Positions 36,059-45,114 are shown, counted from the stretch's first letter. The stretch is 64,000 bases of DNA from Buttiauxella ferragutiae (GCF_001654915.1 NZ_LXEQ01000019.1), one strand, 5' to 3'. Program-made: numbers and translations. The notes: generated by a model not told the origin, from the letters alone.

Positions 36059-37084
36059 TTAACGCACCACCAAAGAATCGTACCCCTTCCAGCGGTAGTT
36101 CAGCATCGACACAATCCAGCAGCCAATAAACAGCCCAACCACGATAAAGCCCGCATTGCCGAGGTTTTCATTCAACGCATCAACCCATTTCCATACACCA
36201 CTGTGCAGGTCGAATTTATCCGCCAACAACCCTAATGCTTCCATGCCGCCGATAAACAGCGCCACCACAACCGAGGTGCCGGTAATCGTCATATTGTAAT
36301 AAAGTTTGCGCTGCGGTTTGTTAAACGCCCAGCCGTAAGCGCCAACCATAATCATATTGTCGAGCGTATCAATCAGCGCCATCGCGCTGGCAAACAGCGC
36401 CGGAAACACCAGAATCGACCATATCGACATCCCGCTAGACGCGCTGGCGGCAGAAATGCCCAGCACGCCAATTTCTGTTGCCGTATCAAACCCTAAACCA
36501 AACAAAAAACCGACCAAATACATATGCCAGCTTTTATTGATCAGCTTGAATGTGGAGCGGAACAGCCAGCTCATCATGCCGCCACCAGTGAAATCAGTCG
36601 CCTCGGCAGACAACGGTTCACCACGCTTGAGCTGGTGAAAATTGCGCCATACGCCACGTAAGATCACCAGATTAACCAGTGCCATTGCCAGTAAAAAACA
36701 CGCCGATACGGCCGTGCCAATCACGCCACCAACCTCATGGAACCAGTCCATATCATTCTTAAATGCCGCAGCGGTTGCGGCAATCGCGATTGAAGCCAGC
36801 ACCACAATGCTGGAATGACCGAGCGAGAACCAGGCACCAATACCAAACGGGCGTTTCCCTTGCTGCATCATCTTGCGCGTCACGTTATCAATTGCTGCGA
36901 TGTGGTCGGCGTCGACCGCATGGCGCAGGCCGTAGCACCAGGCCAGTAAACTTGCGGCCATCAATGCCGTGCTGTGGTGAAACGAAACCAGCGCCCAGGC
37001 CCAGGCGGCAAGGTTTGCGGCAACTAAAACAGCCAGCAAAACAGCGGCGCGCGGGTTGTCACGAAGAATACGCAAGAACATCAT
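36059..37084 (-). CDS. HoxN/HupN/NixA-family nickel (cobalt) permease
   Basis: A single-component inner-membrane nickel permease, expected to feed Ni to the [NiFe] hydrogenase. It has 341 aa from ATG 37084 with about eight hydrophobic segments. Signature motifs are intact: RHAVDADHIAAIDNVTRK (HX4DH metal motif), LGHSSIVVLAS, and GFLFGLGFDTATEIGVL. The start follows the hypF stop by one base and AAGGATAAA is the ribosome site, so it is coupled to hypF. It is the last gene of the hydN-fdhF-hypF unit. Ni versus Co preference is not decidable from sequence; the context favours Ni. Confidence 0.93.
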   Translation of the reverse strand: MMFLRILRDNPRAAVLLAVLVAANLAAWAWALVSFHHSTALMAASLLAWCYGLRHAVDADHIAAIDNVTRKMMQQGKRPFGIGAWFSLGHSSIVVLASIAIAATAAAFKNDMDWFHEVGGVIGTAVSACFLLAMALVNLVILRGVWRNFHQLKRGEPLSAEATDFTGGGMMSWLFRSTFKLINKSWHMYLVGFLFGLGFDTATEIGVLGISAASASSGMSIWSILVFPALFASAMALIDTLDNMIMVGAYGWAFNKPQRKLYYNMTITGTSVVVALFIGGMEALGLLADKFDLHSGVWKWVDALNENLGNAGFIVVGLFIGCWIVSMLNYRWKGYDSLVVR

Positions 37085-37085
37085 T

Positions 37086-39323
37086 TTATCCTTGTGAAGG
37101 AAGGTGGAAGCGGGCGGCGGCAACCAGCGCCTGGCCCAATGCAAGGGCACCGTCACCGGCTGGCAACTGTGTCGGGAAGAGCAGATTGAAATCCGCGAGG
37201 TGATACGAAAATCTTTCACGCATCAGCTGGTTATGCAGCACGCCACCGCTGAATACGATAGTTTTAATCGCCAGCTTGTCTGCGTGGCTGCGGGCTAAAT
37301 CAGCCAACCCTTTTGCCAGCGCATCATGAAAAGCCCAGGCGCGAGCGGGTGCACAGTCGTGCCAGTTCAGCCATTGCTGCCAGAACACCGCCATATCGAG
37401 TTGGCCTTTGATAAACGGCAGGGTAACAGGATGCAGACACGCACCACTTTGTGACGCCAGCGCTTCAAAGCGACAGGCGGCTTCCCCTTCGTAGCTTTGC
37501 TGTAGCGGAGCGCAGTTCAGCGCCGCCGCAGCTGCATCAAACAGGCGGCCCGTGGAGGAGGCTCGTGGGCTGTTAATCCCACGCGCAATCGCCGTTGCCA
37601 GCAGCGGCCAGTTTTGTTCGCGTACCACGGCGGTTTCAGGGCATTGTTGCCAGTCCGGCACAAAAGCCAGGCATTGGGCGAACAGGTTGCGCCACGGCTG
37701 GCGAGCGGCGAGATCGCCACCCGGCAGCGCTACAGCGGGCAAGCCACCGAGATGTTCACAATCGCGATAGTTCACCCGCAGGCACTCGCCGCCCCACAAC
37801 TGGTCGTTCTCGCCGTAGCCAATGCCATCAAGGGTTAGCGCGATCGCATCACCGCCGTCCAGCGGCCAACTGTGTTCAGCCATACATGCCACTGCATGAG
37901 CATGGTGATGCAAAACTTTGCTCACAGGCATGCCCATTTCCTGGCCGATGCGGGCGCTGTGGTAGCCTGGGTGGGCGTCTATCACGATCTGTTCTGGCGT
38001 AAAATCATAGGCTTCGCAGATCAGTGTGCGTGCTTTTTGCCACTGCTCTTCAACGCCTTCTTCTGCGAGATCGCCAAGATGCTGGCTGAGCACCGCCTGG
38101 TTGCCACGCAGCAAGCAGAAGGTATTTTTCAGGTCGGAACCTAACGCCAGAATCGGCGGCAGGCCTGAAAAACCTGGCGGCAACGGCAGAGCATCTGGCA
38201 CAAACCCTCTGGCGCGGCGCAGCATCTCACCGTTTGCCCGCACCACGGAATCATCCATTCGCTGCACGATGTCGCGGTTGTGCAACAACCAGCCGTCGGC
38301 AATATCGGCCAGTTCTTCAAGCGCTTGCTGATTGGTGATGGCTGGCGGTTTGCCATTTAAATTGCCGGATGTCATTACCAGCGGGCCGCCAAAACCCTGA
38401 AGCAAAAGGTGTTGTAGCGGGTTGGCGGGTAGCATCACGCCGACTTCGCGAAGGCCAGGGGCGATAAACGCACTTAGCCCAGGCAGCGCAGACTTTGCCA
38501 TTAACACAATCGGTGCCGCAGGCGTCGTCAGTTGGGCGAGTACATTTTCTGGTAAGCCGTCTGAATCTGGCAGCATCACCGCCAGCGGTTTGGACGGGCG
38601 CTGTTTACGCTCGCGCAGCCGTGAAACCGCTGCATCGTTACGCGCATCCACCGCCAGATGAAAGCCGCCCAGCCCTTTTATCGCCACGATTTTCCCGGCT
38701 TTTAACGCTGTAATGGCTGCCTGCAAAGCGCCTTCGCGCTCAAGGTGTTGCTCATCACATTGCCAGCTGATTTGCGGCCCACATTCCGGGCAAGCGACAG
38801 GCTGCGCATGAAAGCGCCTGTCCATCGGTTCGCGGTACTCTTTTTCACACGCTGGGCAAAGTGGAAAAGCCGCCATCACCGTGTTTGGCCGGTCATACGG
38901 CATGGTATTAATAATGGTGAAGCGCGGGCCGCAGTGGGTGCAATTGATAAACGGATAGCGATAACGGCGATTGTTTGGATCATTGAGTTCGCGCAGGCAA
39001 TCCGGGCAGGTGGCGGCGTCGGGGACGATTTGTGTCTCCATCGAGCTGCTGTGACTGTGGCGAATGGTGAAATCCTGGGGTAGCGTTTCCCACTGCATTG
39101 GCGATTGTTCAAGGCTATCGATACGCGCCAGTGGCGGGCAATGGGCGTGAAGCCTGGTGATAAACGCATCGGCGGTGGATGTCAGGCGCACTAACACACC
39201 CGCGCCGTCATTGCAGACATCGCCGGTGAGGCTGAGTTGTTGCGCCAGTTGCCAGACGAATGGCCGGAAGCCAACGCCCTGCACTTTGCCGCGAATGCGT
39301 AGCATCACGCCGTTAAAATTCAC
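37086..39323 (-). CDS. hypF: Hydrogenase maturation carbamoyltransferase HypF
   Basis: It makes the cyanide-ligand precursor: it activates carbamoyl phosphate and transfers carbamoyl to the HypE C-terminal Cys. It has 745 aa (E. coli 750). Domains in order are acylphosphatase (RIRGKVQGVGFRPFVW), two zinc fingers (CPDCLREL...CTHCGPR and CPACEKE...CPECGPQ), a YrdC-like domain (AIKGLGGFHLAVDARN) and a Kae1-like domain with VLHHHAHAVACMAEH. I start at GTG 39323, since AAGGA lies 8 nt upstream; ATG 39305 is the alternative. It is separated from fdhF by a palindromic repeat. Confidence 0.96.
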   Translation of the reverse strand: MNFNGVMLRIRGKVQGVGFRPFVWQLAQQLSLTGDVCNDGAGVLVRLTSTADAFITRLHAHCPPLARIDSLEQSPMQWETLPQDFTIRHSHSSSMETQIVPDAATCPDCLRELNDPNNRRYRYPFINCTHCGPRFTIINTMPYDRPNTVMAAFPLCPACEKEYREPMDRRFHAQPVACPECGPQISWQCDEQHLEREGALQAAITALKAGKIVAIKGLGGFHLAVDARNDAAVSRLRERKQRPSKPLAVMLPDSDGLPENVLAQLTTPAAPIVLMAKSALPGLSAFIAPGLREVGVMLPANPLQHLLLQGFGGPLVMTSGNLNGKPPAITNQQALEELADIADGWLLHNRDIVQRMDDSVVRANGEMLRRARGFVPDALPLPPGFSGLPPILALGSDLKNTFCLLRGNQAVLSQHLGDLAEEGVEEQWQKARTLICEAYDFTPEQIVIDAHPGYHSARIGQEMGMPVSKVLHHHAHAVACMAEHSWPLDGGDAIALTLDGIGYGENDQLWGGECLRVNYRDCEHLGGLPAVALPGGDLAARQPWRNLFAQCLAFVPDWQQCPETAVVREQNWPLLATAIARGINSPRASSTGRLFDAAAAALNCAPLQQSYEGEAACRFEALASQSGACLHPVTLPFIKGQLDMAVFWQQWLNWHDCAPARAWAFHDALAKGLADLARSHADKLAIKTIVFSGGVLHNQLMRERFSYHLADFNLLFPTQLPAGDGALALGQALVAAARFHLPSQG

Positions 39324-39345
39324 AATTGTTCCTTAAAACTTTCGT

Positions 39346-39417
39346 CCTCACCCCAACCCTCTCCCACAGGAGAGGGGGAATACTCCTTCTCCCTCAGGGA
39401 GAAGGTTGGGATGAGGG
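39346..39417. repeat. CCCTCTCCC-type palindromic repeat, copy 2
   Basis: CCTCACCCCAACCCTCTCCC at the left and GAGAAGGTTGGGATGAGGG at the right, 72 bp, inside the fdhF-hypF intergenic gap. Confidence 0.8.
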
Positions 39418-39429
39418 TTGTTTTTACAC

Positions 39430-41580
39430 TTAAACTTCTACAGCCTGACGCAAACGCGCTTTCATATCGCTATAGGTCGTCTGAGCGTAGTTTTCTGCCC
39501 ATTGCTGGTCGGCAATCTGGCTAACGTTGACCGCGCAATACTTGGTTTCCGGTGTTTTGGAAATCGGGTCCAGGTTGTCCTGTGTTAGCTCATTACACGC
39601 ACCAATCCACCATTGGTAGGTCATGTAAACGGAGCCTACGTTAATGCGCTCGTTCACTTCTGCACGGCTGATAACTTTGCCGCGACGTGAACTGACCCAC
39701 ACCAGTTGCTTGTCTTTAATGCCGAGCAGGTTGGCGTCTGTCGGGTTCATTTGCACAAATCCAGGTTCATCGGCCAGGGTTTGCAGCGCCGCACAGTTAC
39801 CGGTCATCGAGCGGCAAGAGTAGTGGCCAACTTCACGCACGGTACACAGCACCAGCGGATATTCGGCATCTGGCACTTCGGCAGGTGCACGCCACTGCGC
39901 GGCAAAAAGCTGGCCTTTACCATTTGGTGTATCAAACTTGCTGTCTTTGTAGAGATACGGCGTGCCAGGGTGGTCAAGCGTCGGGCACGGCCACTGAACA
40001 TGGCCCATTTCACCCATTTTTTCCCAGGTCACACCAAAGAACAGCGGGCAGAGTTCGCGCAGTTCGTCCCAGATTTGCTGGTTGTTGTCGTAGTGCATCG
40101 GGTAGCCCATCTCGGTTGCGAGCAGGCTGATAATTTCCCAGTCACGTTTGACGTTGTATTTCGCATCAATGGCTTTTTCAAAACGCTGGAAGCCGCGGTC
40201 CGCACAGGTGAATACGCCACCGTGTTCGCCCCAGGAAGTCGCTGGCAAAATCACATCCGCCACTTCGGCGGTTTTGGTCATAAAGATGTCCTGCACTACC
40301 ACAAAATCGAGCGCTTCAAACCCTTTGCGCACCAGGCCAAGATCGGCTTCGGTCTGCAACGGGTCTTCGCCCATGATGTAATAGGCTTTCATTTCACCTT
40401 CGATGGCCATATGCGGCACTTCGGTGATACGCACGCCGACTTTGTCGTCCATATCATCAACGTTGATGCCCCATGCTTTGGCAAATTTGGCACGAACGTC
40501 CGGGTCAACCACATCCTGATAGCCAGGGAACTGGTTCGGCAGCACACCCATATCACACGCACCCTGCACGTTGTTTTGCCCACGTACCGGGCCAACGCCA
40601 ACGTTTTCACGCCCCAGGTTACCGGTCAGCAGTGCCAGGCTTGATAAGCCTTTTACCACGTCGACTGCCTGACCAAACTGCGTCACGCCCATGCCCCACA
40701 TGATGGTGGCTGAAGGAGCTGCGGCGAACGTCCGCATCGCCTGACGAACCTGATGCGCCGGTACGCCAGTCAAATGCTCAACGTCTTCTGGCGCGTAGCC
40801 TTTTACCACTTCACGGTAAGCATCCAGACCGTCAGTAAATTTCGCCACGTACTCTTTATCGTAGAGGTTCTCTTCGAGCAGCACGTAGCCAAAGGCATTC
40901 ACCAGCGCCATATTACAGCCGTTTTTCAGCTGCAAATGTTGGTCTGCAATACGCGCGGTTTCGATGCGGCGCGGGTCACAAACAATAATTTTCGCGCCAT
41001 TTTCTTTCGCTTTAATCACCCGACGCGCCACGATCGGGTGCGAATCGGCGCAGTTATAACCAAATACCAACAGGCATTTTGAATGTTCGATGTCGCCGAT
41101 GGAGTTACTCATCGCGCCATTTCCCAGCGTCACCTGCAAACCCGCCACAGACGGCCCGTGGCAAACACGCGCACAGCAATCGACGTTGTTGGTATGCAGC
41201 ACACCGCGGGCAAACTTCTGCATCACATAGTTAGTTTCGTTACCCGTTCCGCGTGACGAACCGGTCGTCATAATGGAACGCGGGCCATATTGATCTTTAA
41301 TCGCTTTCAGGCGTTTCGCGGTATAGCTAATGGCTTCATCCCAGCTAACAGGCTGGAGCTTGCCGCCTTTTTCATAACGAATCATCGGCTGCGTCAGACG
41401 CGGTGTGAGCAGTTTTGTGTCGTTGAGAAAATCCCAGCCGTAATAGCCTTTCAGGCAGAGTTCATTTTGGTTCGTCACGCCATCAGCCGCTTCGGCACGG
41501 ATAATTTTATTCTTCTCAACAACCAGTTTGAGTTTGCAGCCTGCGCCACAGTAAGGGCAGACGCTGGTAATTTTTTTCAT
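39430..41580 (-). CDS. fdhF: Formate dehydrogenase H, cysteine (selenium-free) variant
   Basis: It oxidises formate to CO2 at a molybdenum/tungsten bis-MGD centre and passes electrons to the formate hydrogenlyase complex. It has 716 aa (E. coli 715). The [4Fe-4S] ligands Cys8, Cys11, Cys15 and Cys42 and the relay Lys44 are present. In VDCCARVCHGPSV, residue 140 is Cys, encoded by TGC (41163-41161), where E. coli has selenocysteine encoded by TGA; His141 is kept. The frame is uninterrupted, and the bases after the codon do not keep the E. coli SECIS apical loop. It lies after hydN rather than as a lone gene as in E. coli. Selenium-free FdhF linked to a hydrogenlyase is known in Pectobacterium. 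Confidence 0.96.
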   Translation of the reverse strand: MKKITSVCPYCGAGCKLKLVVEKNKIIRAEAADGVTNQNELCLKGYYGWDFLNDTKLLTPRLTQPMIRYEKGGKLQPVSWDEAISYTAKRLKAIKDQYGPRSIMTTGSSRGTGNETNYVMQKFARGVLHTNNVDCCARVCHGPSVAGLQVTLGNGAMSNSIGDIEHSKCLLVFGYNCADSHPIVARRVIKAKENGAKIIVCDPRRIETARIADQHLQLKNGCNMALVNAFGYVLLEENLYDKEYVAKFTDGLDAYREVVKGYAPEDVEHLTGVPAHQVRQAMRTFAAAPSATIMWGMGVTQFGQAVDVVKGLSSLALLTGNLGRENVGVGPVRGQNNVQGACDMGVLPNQFPGYQDVVDPDVRAKFAKAWGINVDDMDDKVGVRITEVPHMAIEGEMKAYYIMGEDPLQTEADLGLVRKGFEALDFVVVQDIFMTKTAEVADVILPATSWGEHGGVFTCADRGFQRFEKAIDAKYNVKRDWEIISLLATEMGYPMHYDNNQQIWDELRELCPLFFGVTWEKMGEMGHVQWPCPTLDHPGTPYLYKDSKFDTPNGKGQLFAAQWRAPAEVPDAEYPLVLCTVREVGHYSCRSMTGNCAALQTLADEPGFVQMNPTDANLLGIKDKQLVWVSSRRGKVISRAEVNERINVGSVYMTYQWWIGACNELTQDNLDPISKTPETKYCAVNVSQIADQQWAENYAQTTYSDMKARLRQAVEV

Positions 41581-41616
41581 CAGTAACAGACCTGTTAAAA
41601 GTGAAGTTAAAGGGGT

Positions 41617-42162
41617 TTAGAAATAAATAGATGAAGTCGCATCAAACGCAGCACGGCGGCGTTTTTCGATATTCATTTGTTCAAGTTTGTTGCGATCAAC
41701 GCAGATAATGGCGTTGGTTGGGCAGGCTTCCATACAGGCCGGGCCTTCTGCACGGGTGTGGCAAAGGTCGCACTTATTCGCTTCGGCTTTTTCAGCCATC
41801 ACGTTAAGACCCGCGCCGCTGTTACGCACAACCGGGCGAACAACCACTTCCATCGCGCCATATGGGCAGGCAACCACGCAGGTTTTGCAGCCGATGCAGC
41901 GTTCCTGCATCACATTCACAAAGCCATGTTCGCGGCTGATAGCCCCGTTAGGGCAGACGTTGGCGCAAGGTGCGTCTTCGCACTGGCGGCACATCGTTGC
42001 GGTAGAAACATTCACGCCTTTAACCACGTGAATACGAGGCAGGAAAGTTTGCGGTGTTAATGCCGCGCAATCCTGTGCTTCCTGGTGGGACACGACACAG
42101 GCCACTTCGCAAGTGCGACAGCCAATACATTTGCTCGAATCAGCAATGATGAAGCGGTTCAT
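41617..42162 (-). CDS. hydN: Ferredoxin-like electron carrier HydN
   Basis: An iron-sulfur protein thought to carry electrons to or from FdhF. It has 181 aa from ATG 42162 (MNRFIIADSSKCIGC), with CAGGAG upstream. Four [4Fe-4S] motifs are seen: CIGCRTCEVAC, CRQCEDAPCANVCP, CIGCKTCVVACP and CDLCHTRAEGPACMEACP. A longer in-frame reading upstream runs through the sigma-54 promoter and is rejected. First gene of hydN-fdhF-hypF-permease; its direct linkage to fdhF supports the partnership. Confidence 0.96.
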   Translation of the reverse strand: MNRFIIADSSKCIGCRTCEVACVVSHQEAQDCAALTPQTFLPRIHVVKGVNVSTATMCRQCEDAPCANVCPNGAISREHGFVNVMQERCIGCKTCVVACPYGAMEVVVRPVVRNSGAGLNVMAEKAEANKCDLCHTRAEGPACMEACPTNAIICVDRNKLEQMNIEKRRRAAFDATSSIYF

Positions 42163-42208
42163 CAGAGACTCCTGGATAGAGTGTTTTTTATAAGACTGCT
42201 TTAGGCAT

Positions 42209-42224
42209 ACATAAAGTGTGCCAA
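42209..42224 (-). promoter_or_regulatory. Probable sigma-54 promoter of hydN-fdhF-hypF
   Basis: On the minus strand TTGGCAC-ACTTT-ATGT has a perfect -24 TGGCAC (42223-42218) and a weak -12 (ATGT for TTGC), 47-61 nt before hydN. An inverted repeat GACATCG...CGATGTC (about 42282-42305) further upstream could be an activator site. FhlA/RpoN control would match E. coli hydN-hypF. Confidence 0.6.
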
Positions 42225-42645
42225 CTTTGAAACTAGCGTGATTCAAGGCTTTGCGCATTGATCCGGGGTGGGATGACAGTGACATCGACACATTTGACGA
42301 TGTCATTTGGGCAGATGACAGAGAGTGGATTGAGTTGCCCTCACCAGGAGATAAACGGCTTTTCCTGGCCGTTCAAACTCAGGTAATCGATAACAATGAA
42401 GTAGTGTCAATATCAAATATATTAATAATATATTTTCTTTTTTAATTAAATAGTTTTATTTGTGAGGTTTATCATTGGTTTTAATAATGACTATATAATA
42501 CTTAATAACTATTTAAGTATAAAGGTAATAATATTTGTGATAGCGTGCCACCCCAAATTATTACATAAATCTCAGCCATTGAGATAACGCTGTGATCTGT
42601 TATGTATTGTTTAATTTATGCGTATGAGTCTATATAAGGGATTGG

Positions 42646-43326
42646 ATGCCAAACATAGTAAATGCATTAATGACTTATGTCAGAAATACTAAGGGTAAAT
42701 ACAATTATTTTAGCCAGAGTGCTTACATGAGGAAGTACGGTTGGTCAGGTACCGATCGAACAAAGTTGGGTGGTGTGTGGACTGGAGCAACAGGGAAAAA
42801 GGATATTCAGGGCAAGGAAATATATGGATTGGGGGGGGCTTGTTATGGATTTAGCGCAGCTTACCTTATTTCACCTCCGCATTCGTGCAATGTTGAGAAT
42901 TATTTTCATTTGCCAAAAACTCAGAGCATTATTCGTGGGGTTATGAATCTCCAATATCAACATTATCATGTTGCTTTGGCGTATACCTCACTTCCCAGAG
43001 AAGAAATATTTAATGAGATTGTAAGAATAGAAGGTCATATTCGTTATAGAGGTATGGTCAGACTAAGTAGAGTATCGGCATCAGCTTTGATGAATGAATT
43101 GGTAATGAATGGTAAGCATGAAATAAATATGGTTAACGCAAGCGTTGGGCATTCCGTTGCTCTGAAGATAGCCGCTCGCGATATTTGTTTCTTTGATTCT
43201 AATTTGGGTGAAATTATTTATCCAAATGATTTTGTCGGTCGTAAAAAAATGGAAGGTGCGCTACATATGGTGTTTCATTCTCAATATAGAACATACACAA
43301 CCATGTCAGTCAGTAATTTTATATAA
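42646..43326 (+). CDS. YopT/AvrPphB-like (C58) cysteine protease-like protein
   Basis: No enterobacterial housekeeping homologue comes to mind. The 226-aa product has the three blocks of C58 papain-like proteases in order: YGLGGACYGFSAAYL with Cys66, INMVNASVGHSVALKI with His169, and DICFFDSNLGEII with Asp184. This matches the Cys/His/Asp triad of YopT and AvrPphB, which are injected host-cell proteases. No signal peptide or membrane segment is seen. The gene and its flanks (about 42400-43430) are AT-rich with codons such as ATA and AGA, unlike its neighbours, which suggests transfer. AAGGG lies 5 nt before the ATG. A run of eight Gs (42831-42838) ends two bases before the Cys66 codon. No secretion gene is nearby. 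Family call is by motif only. Confidence 0.7.
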   Translation: MPNIVNALMTYVRNTKGKYNYFSQSAYMRKYGWSGTDRTKLGGVWTGATGKKDIQGKEIYGLGGACYGFSAAYLISPPHSCNVENYFHLPKTQSIIRGVMNLQYQHYHVALAYTSLPREEIFNEIVRIEGHIRYRGMVRLSRVSASALMNELVMNGKHEINMVNASVGHSVALKIAARDICFFDSNLGEIIYPNDFVGRKKMEGALHMVFHSQYRTYTTMSVSNFI

Positions 43327-43431
43327 ATTAATTTGATCAATGATATTTGACGTTGCATTTCTATTGGTTGGGGGACTGTTCGTCGATGTAACGTCTATTA
43401 TTTAGCTCGCATCCTTCCCTGGTAAAGAGAT

Positions 43432-43468
43432 AAAAACAGGACGTGAATGGGCATCCATGCCCAGCCGT
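43432..43468 (-). terminator. Probable terminator of the hyc operon
   Basis: On the minus strand GACGGCTGGGCAT...ATGCCCATTCACGTC folds to a hairpin (43440-43468) followed by CTGTTTTT. It lies just after hycI. Confidence 0.65.
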
Positions 43469-43470
43469 CA

Positions 43471-43947
43471 TTACATCTCAAAATCAGGTGCTTCTAAATC
43501 CGTGAAGCCGCCTTTACCTTCCCAGCCTGCCAGGCTCTGATACACCGTTTCCACCGCCGCTTTTATCGCGTCGGTCATTGGGTAGTAAAAACCAACAATA
43601 TCAGGCTGAATGCCGAGGAAAATCACCTCGGCAACATCTTCTTTAATCTGATCGATCAAATAATTAAGTGGCATGTTGTGGGTGGTCATCATAAACATTT
43701 CGGCGATGTCATCCGGGTCGATGATACGGATTTCACCTGGGTTCAGGCCCATATCCGTGGCATCAACCAGCAGCAATCTTTGCGGGCGTAATTCACGAAT
43801 CGCCACCACATCGTTTTCCGGTGCGGTGCCGCCGTCGATAACAATCCAGTCGCCTTGTGGGGCGGCCTGGCACTTTTCTGCCAGCAACGGGCCAGCACCG
43901 TCGTCACCCATCATGCTGTTGCCGACACAAAGTAAAACGTTAGTCAT
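43471..43947 (-). CDS. hycI: Hydrogenase 3 maturation endopeptidase HycI
   Basis: It removes the C-terminal peptide of HycE after nickel insertion, which locks the active site. It has 158 aa (E. coli 156). Metal/nickel-sensing residues are in GNSMMGDDGAGP (Asp16), VDATDMGLNPGE and MTTHNMPLNYL (His). It overlaps hycH by 8 nt and is the last hyc gene. Confidence 0.97.
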   Translation of the reverse strand: MTNVLLCVGNSMMGDDGAGPLLAEKCQAAPQGDWIVIDGGTAPENDVVAIRELRPQRLLLVDATDMGLNPGEIRIIDPDDIAEMFMMTTHNMPLNYLIDQIKEDVAEVIFLGIQPDIVGFYYPMTDAIKAAVETVYQSLAGWEGKGGFTDLEAPDFEM

Positions 43948-44350
43948 AGCGTCTCCGTACCATCAAATAAATGGCGGGTTCTTGTTGAATGGCTTGCAGC
44001 ATATCGAGCAACGCCTGGCTCCATTCTTGCTGCTGTTCAGTTTGATTCGGTTTTGCGGCATCAAACGCTTTTGCCAACAAAACCACATGGCTCTGATCGA
44101 TAACGATTTCACCGTAACGCGGCACACCTTCCATTTTGCGCCGCGCTTCGCTGCCCTCTTCAAGCGTGGCAATCCACGCTTTGTAAGGCTCAAACGAACA
44201 CACTAAATTTTCTTTCAGGCAGTCGATAACGCCGAGATGGTGGCCGATTGCCAGGCTGTAATAAACCACCTGTTGCGCATCACTCGGTGTGTTGTCGTTT
44301 TCATCGACAAACTTACGGCTAAGCTGGCAAAACACCACCGACTCGCTCAT
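43940..44350 (-). CDS. hycH: Formate hydrogenlyase assembly protein HycH
   Basis: Required for full maturation of hydrogenase 3; thought to act as a chaperone for large-subunit precursor processing. It has 136 aa, as in E. coli. No catalytic motif is visible. The start overlaps the hycG stop by one base (TAATG). Confidence 0.95.
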   Translation of the reverse strand: MSESVVFCQLSRKFVDENDNTPSDAQQVVYYSLAIGHHLGVIDCLKENLVCSFEPYKAWIATLEEGSEARRKMEGVPRYGEIVIDQSHVVLLAKAFDAAKPNQTEQQQEWSQALLDMLQAIQQEPAIYLMVRRRYD

Positions 44351-45114
44351 TACACGCGCTCCTGCTTAACCAGTTCTTCCAGATGCGTGACGATCTCAGT
44401 CAGACGCGGATCGTTCTCATGTGCCAGCCACTGCTGAACACTGCCGCCACCGGCGGTGAGATTTTCCATATAGCTGTCAGCAATCTGGCGGCCATAGCGA
44501 TAACCCGCAAGGCTGCGCGCTGCGCGGTCGATTCGCACACGCAATGGCTGAACCATATCCGGGTGCAGAATCTGTGCCGGTTGAGCATCCATTTCGCTGG
44601 CTTCACGCGCGTGGATTTTTTGCTCCAGCAAGCCTAGCGCCATAGCAAAACCGTACAGCGTTGCCGCAGGTGTTGGCGGGCAACCTGGAATATACACGTC
44701 GACCGGGACGATTTTGTCGGTGCCGCCCCAGACGCAATACAGGTCGTGGAAGATACCGCCGCTGTTACCGCACGCGCCGTAAGAGATGCAAATTTTAGGG
44801 TCCGGCGCTGATTCCCAGGCACGCAGCGCGGGGGAACGCATGGCGCGAGTCACAGCGCCGGTAAACAGTAAAATGTCCGCATGACGTGGTGACGGTACCA
44901 CTTTAATCCCGAAGCGTTCAGCATCGAAAAGCGGTGAAAGGGTGGCGAAAATTTCAATTTCACAGCCGTTACAGCCACCGCAGTCAACACGGTAAACATA
45001 GGCAGAACGTTTAATCTTTTTCAGCAACGACGCTTTCATTGCGGCGATGGATTCATCCACCGTCATTGGCACTGGCATGCCGTTGTCGTCGCGTGGGCCG
45101 AGTAACATACTCAT
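44350..45114 (-). CDS. hycG: Hydrogenase 3 small subunit HycG
   Basis: The small electron-transfer subunit of the FHL hydrogenase, related to NuoB. It has 254 aa (E. coli 255). The proximal [4Fe-4S] ligands are in CGGCNGCEIEIF, YGACGNSGG and IPGCPPTP. It is cytoplasmic-facing with no Tat signal, as expected for group 4 hydrogenases. It overlaps hycF in TAATG. Confidence 0.97.
   Translation of the reverse strand: MSMLLGPRDDNGMPVPMTVDESIAAMKASLLKKIKRSAYVYRVDCGGCNGCEIEIFATLSPLFDAERFGIKVVPSPRHADILLFTGAVTRAMRSPALRAWESAPDPKICISYGACGNSGGIFHDLYCVWGGTDKIVPVDVYIPGCPPTPAATLYGFAMALGLLEQKIHAREASEMDAQPAQILHPDMVQPLRVRIDRAARSLAGYRYGRQIADSYMENLTAGGGSVQQWLAHENDPRLTEIVTHLEELVKQERV

Noticed and set aside
39706..40644. 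Long open frame (312 codons) antisense to fdhF
   Set aside because: Same reason: shadow of a conserved gene with low-complexity His/Phe-rich translation.
41161..41163. A selenocysteine codon in fdhF
   Set aside because: The codon is TGC, not TGA, and the following bases do not keep the E. coli SECIS apical loop.
42251..42445. Small TTG-started frame (64 codons) upstream of the protease-like gene
   Set aside because: No Shine-Dalgarno at useful distance, lies over the hydN upstream regulatory sequence, and ends in an AT-rich hydrophobic tail that looks accidental.
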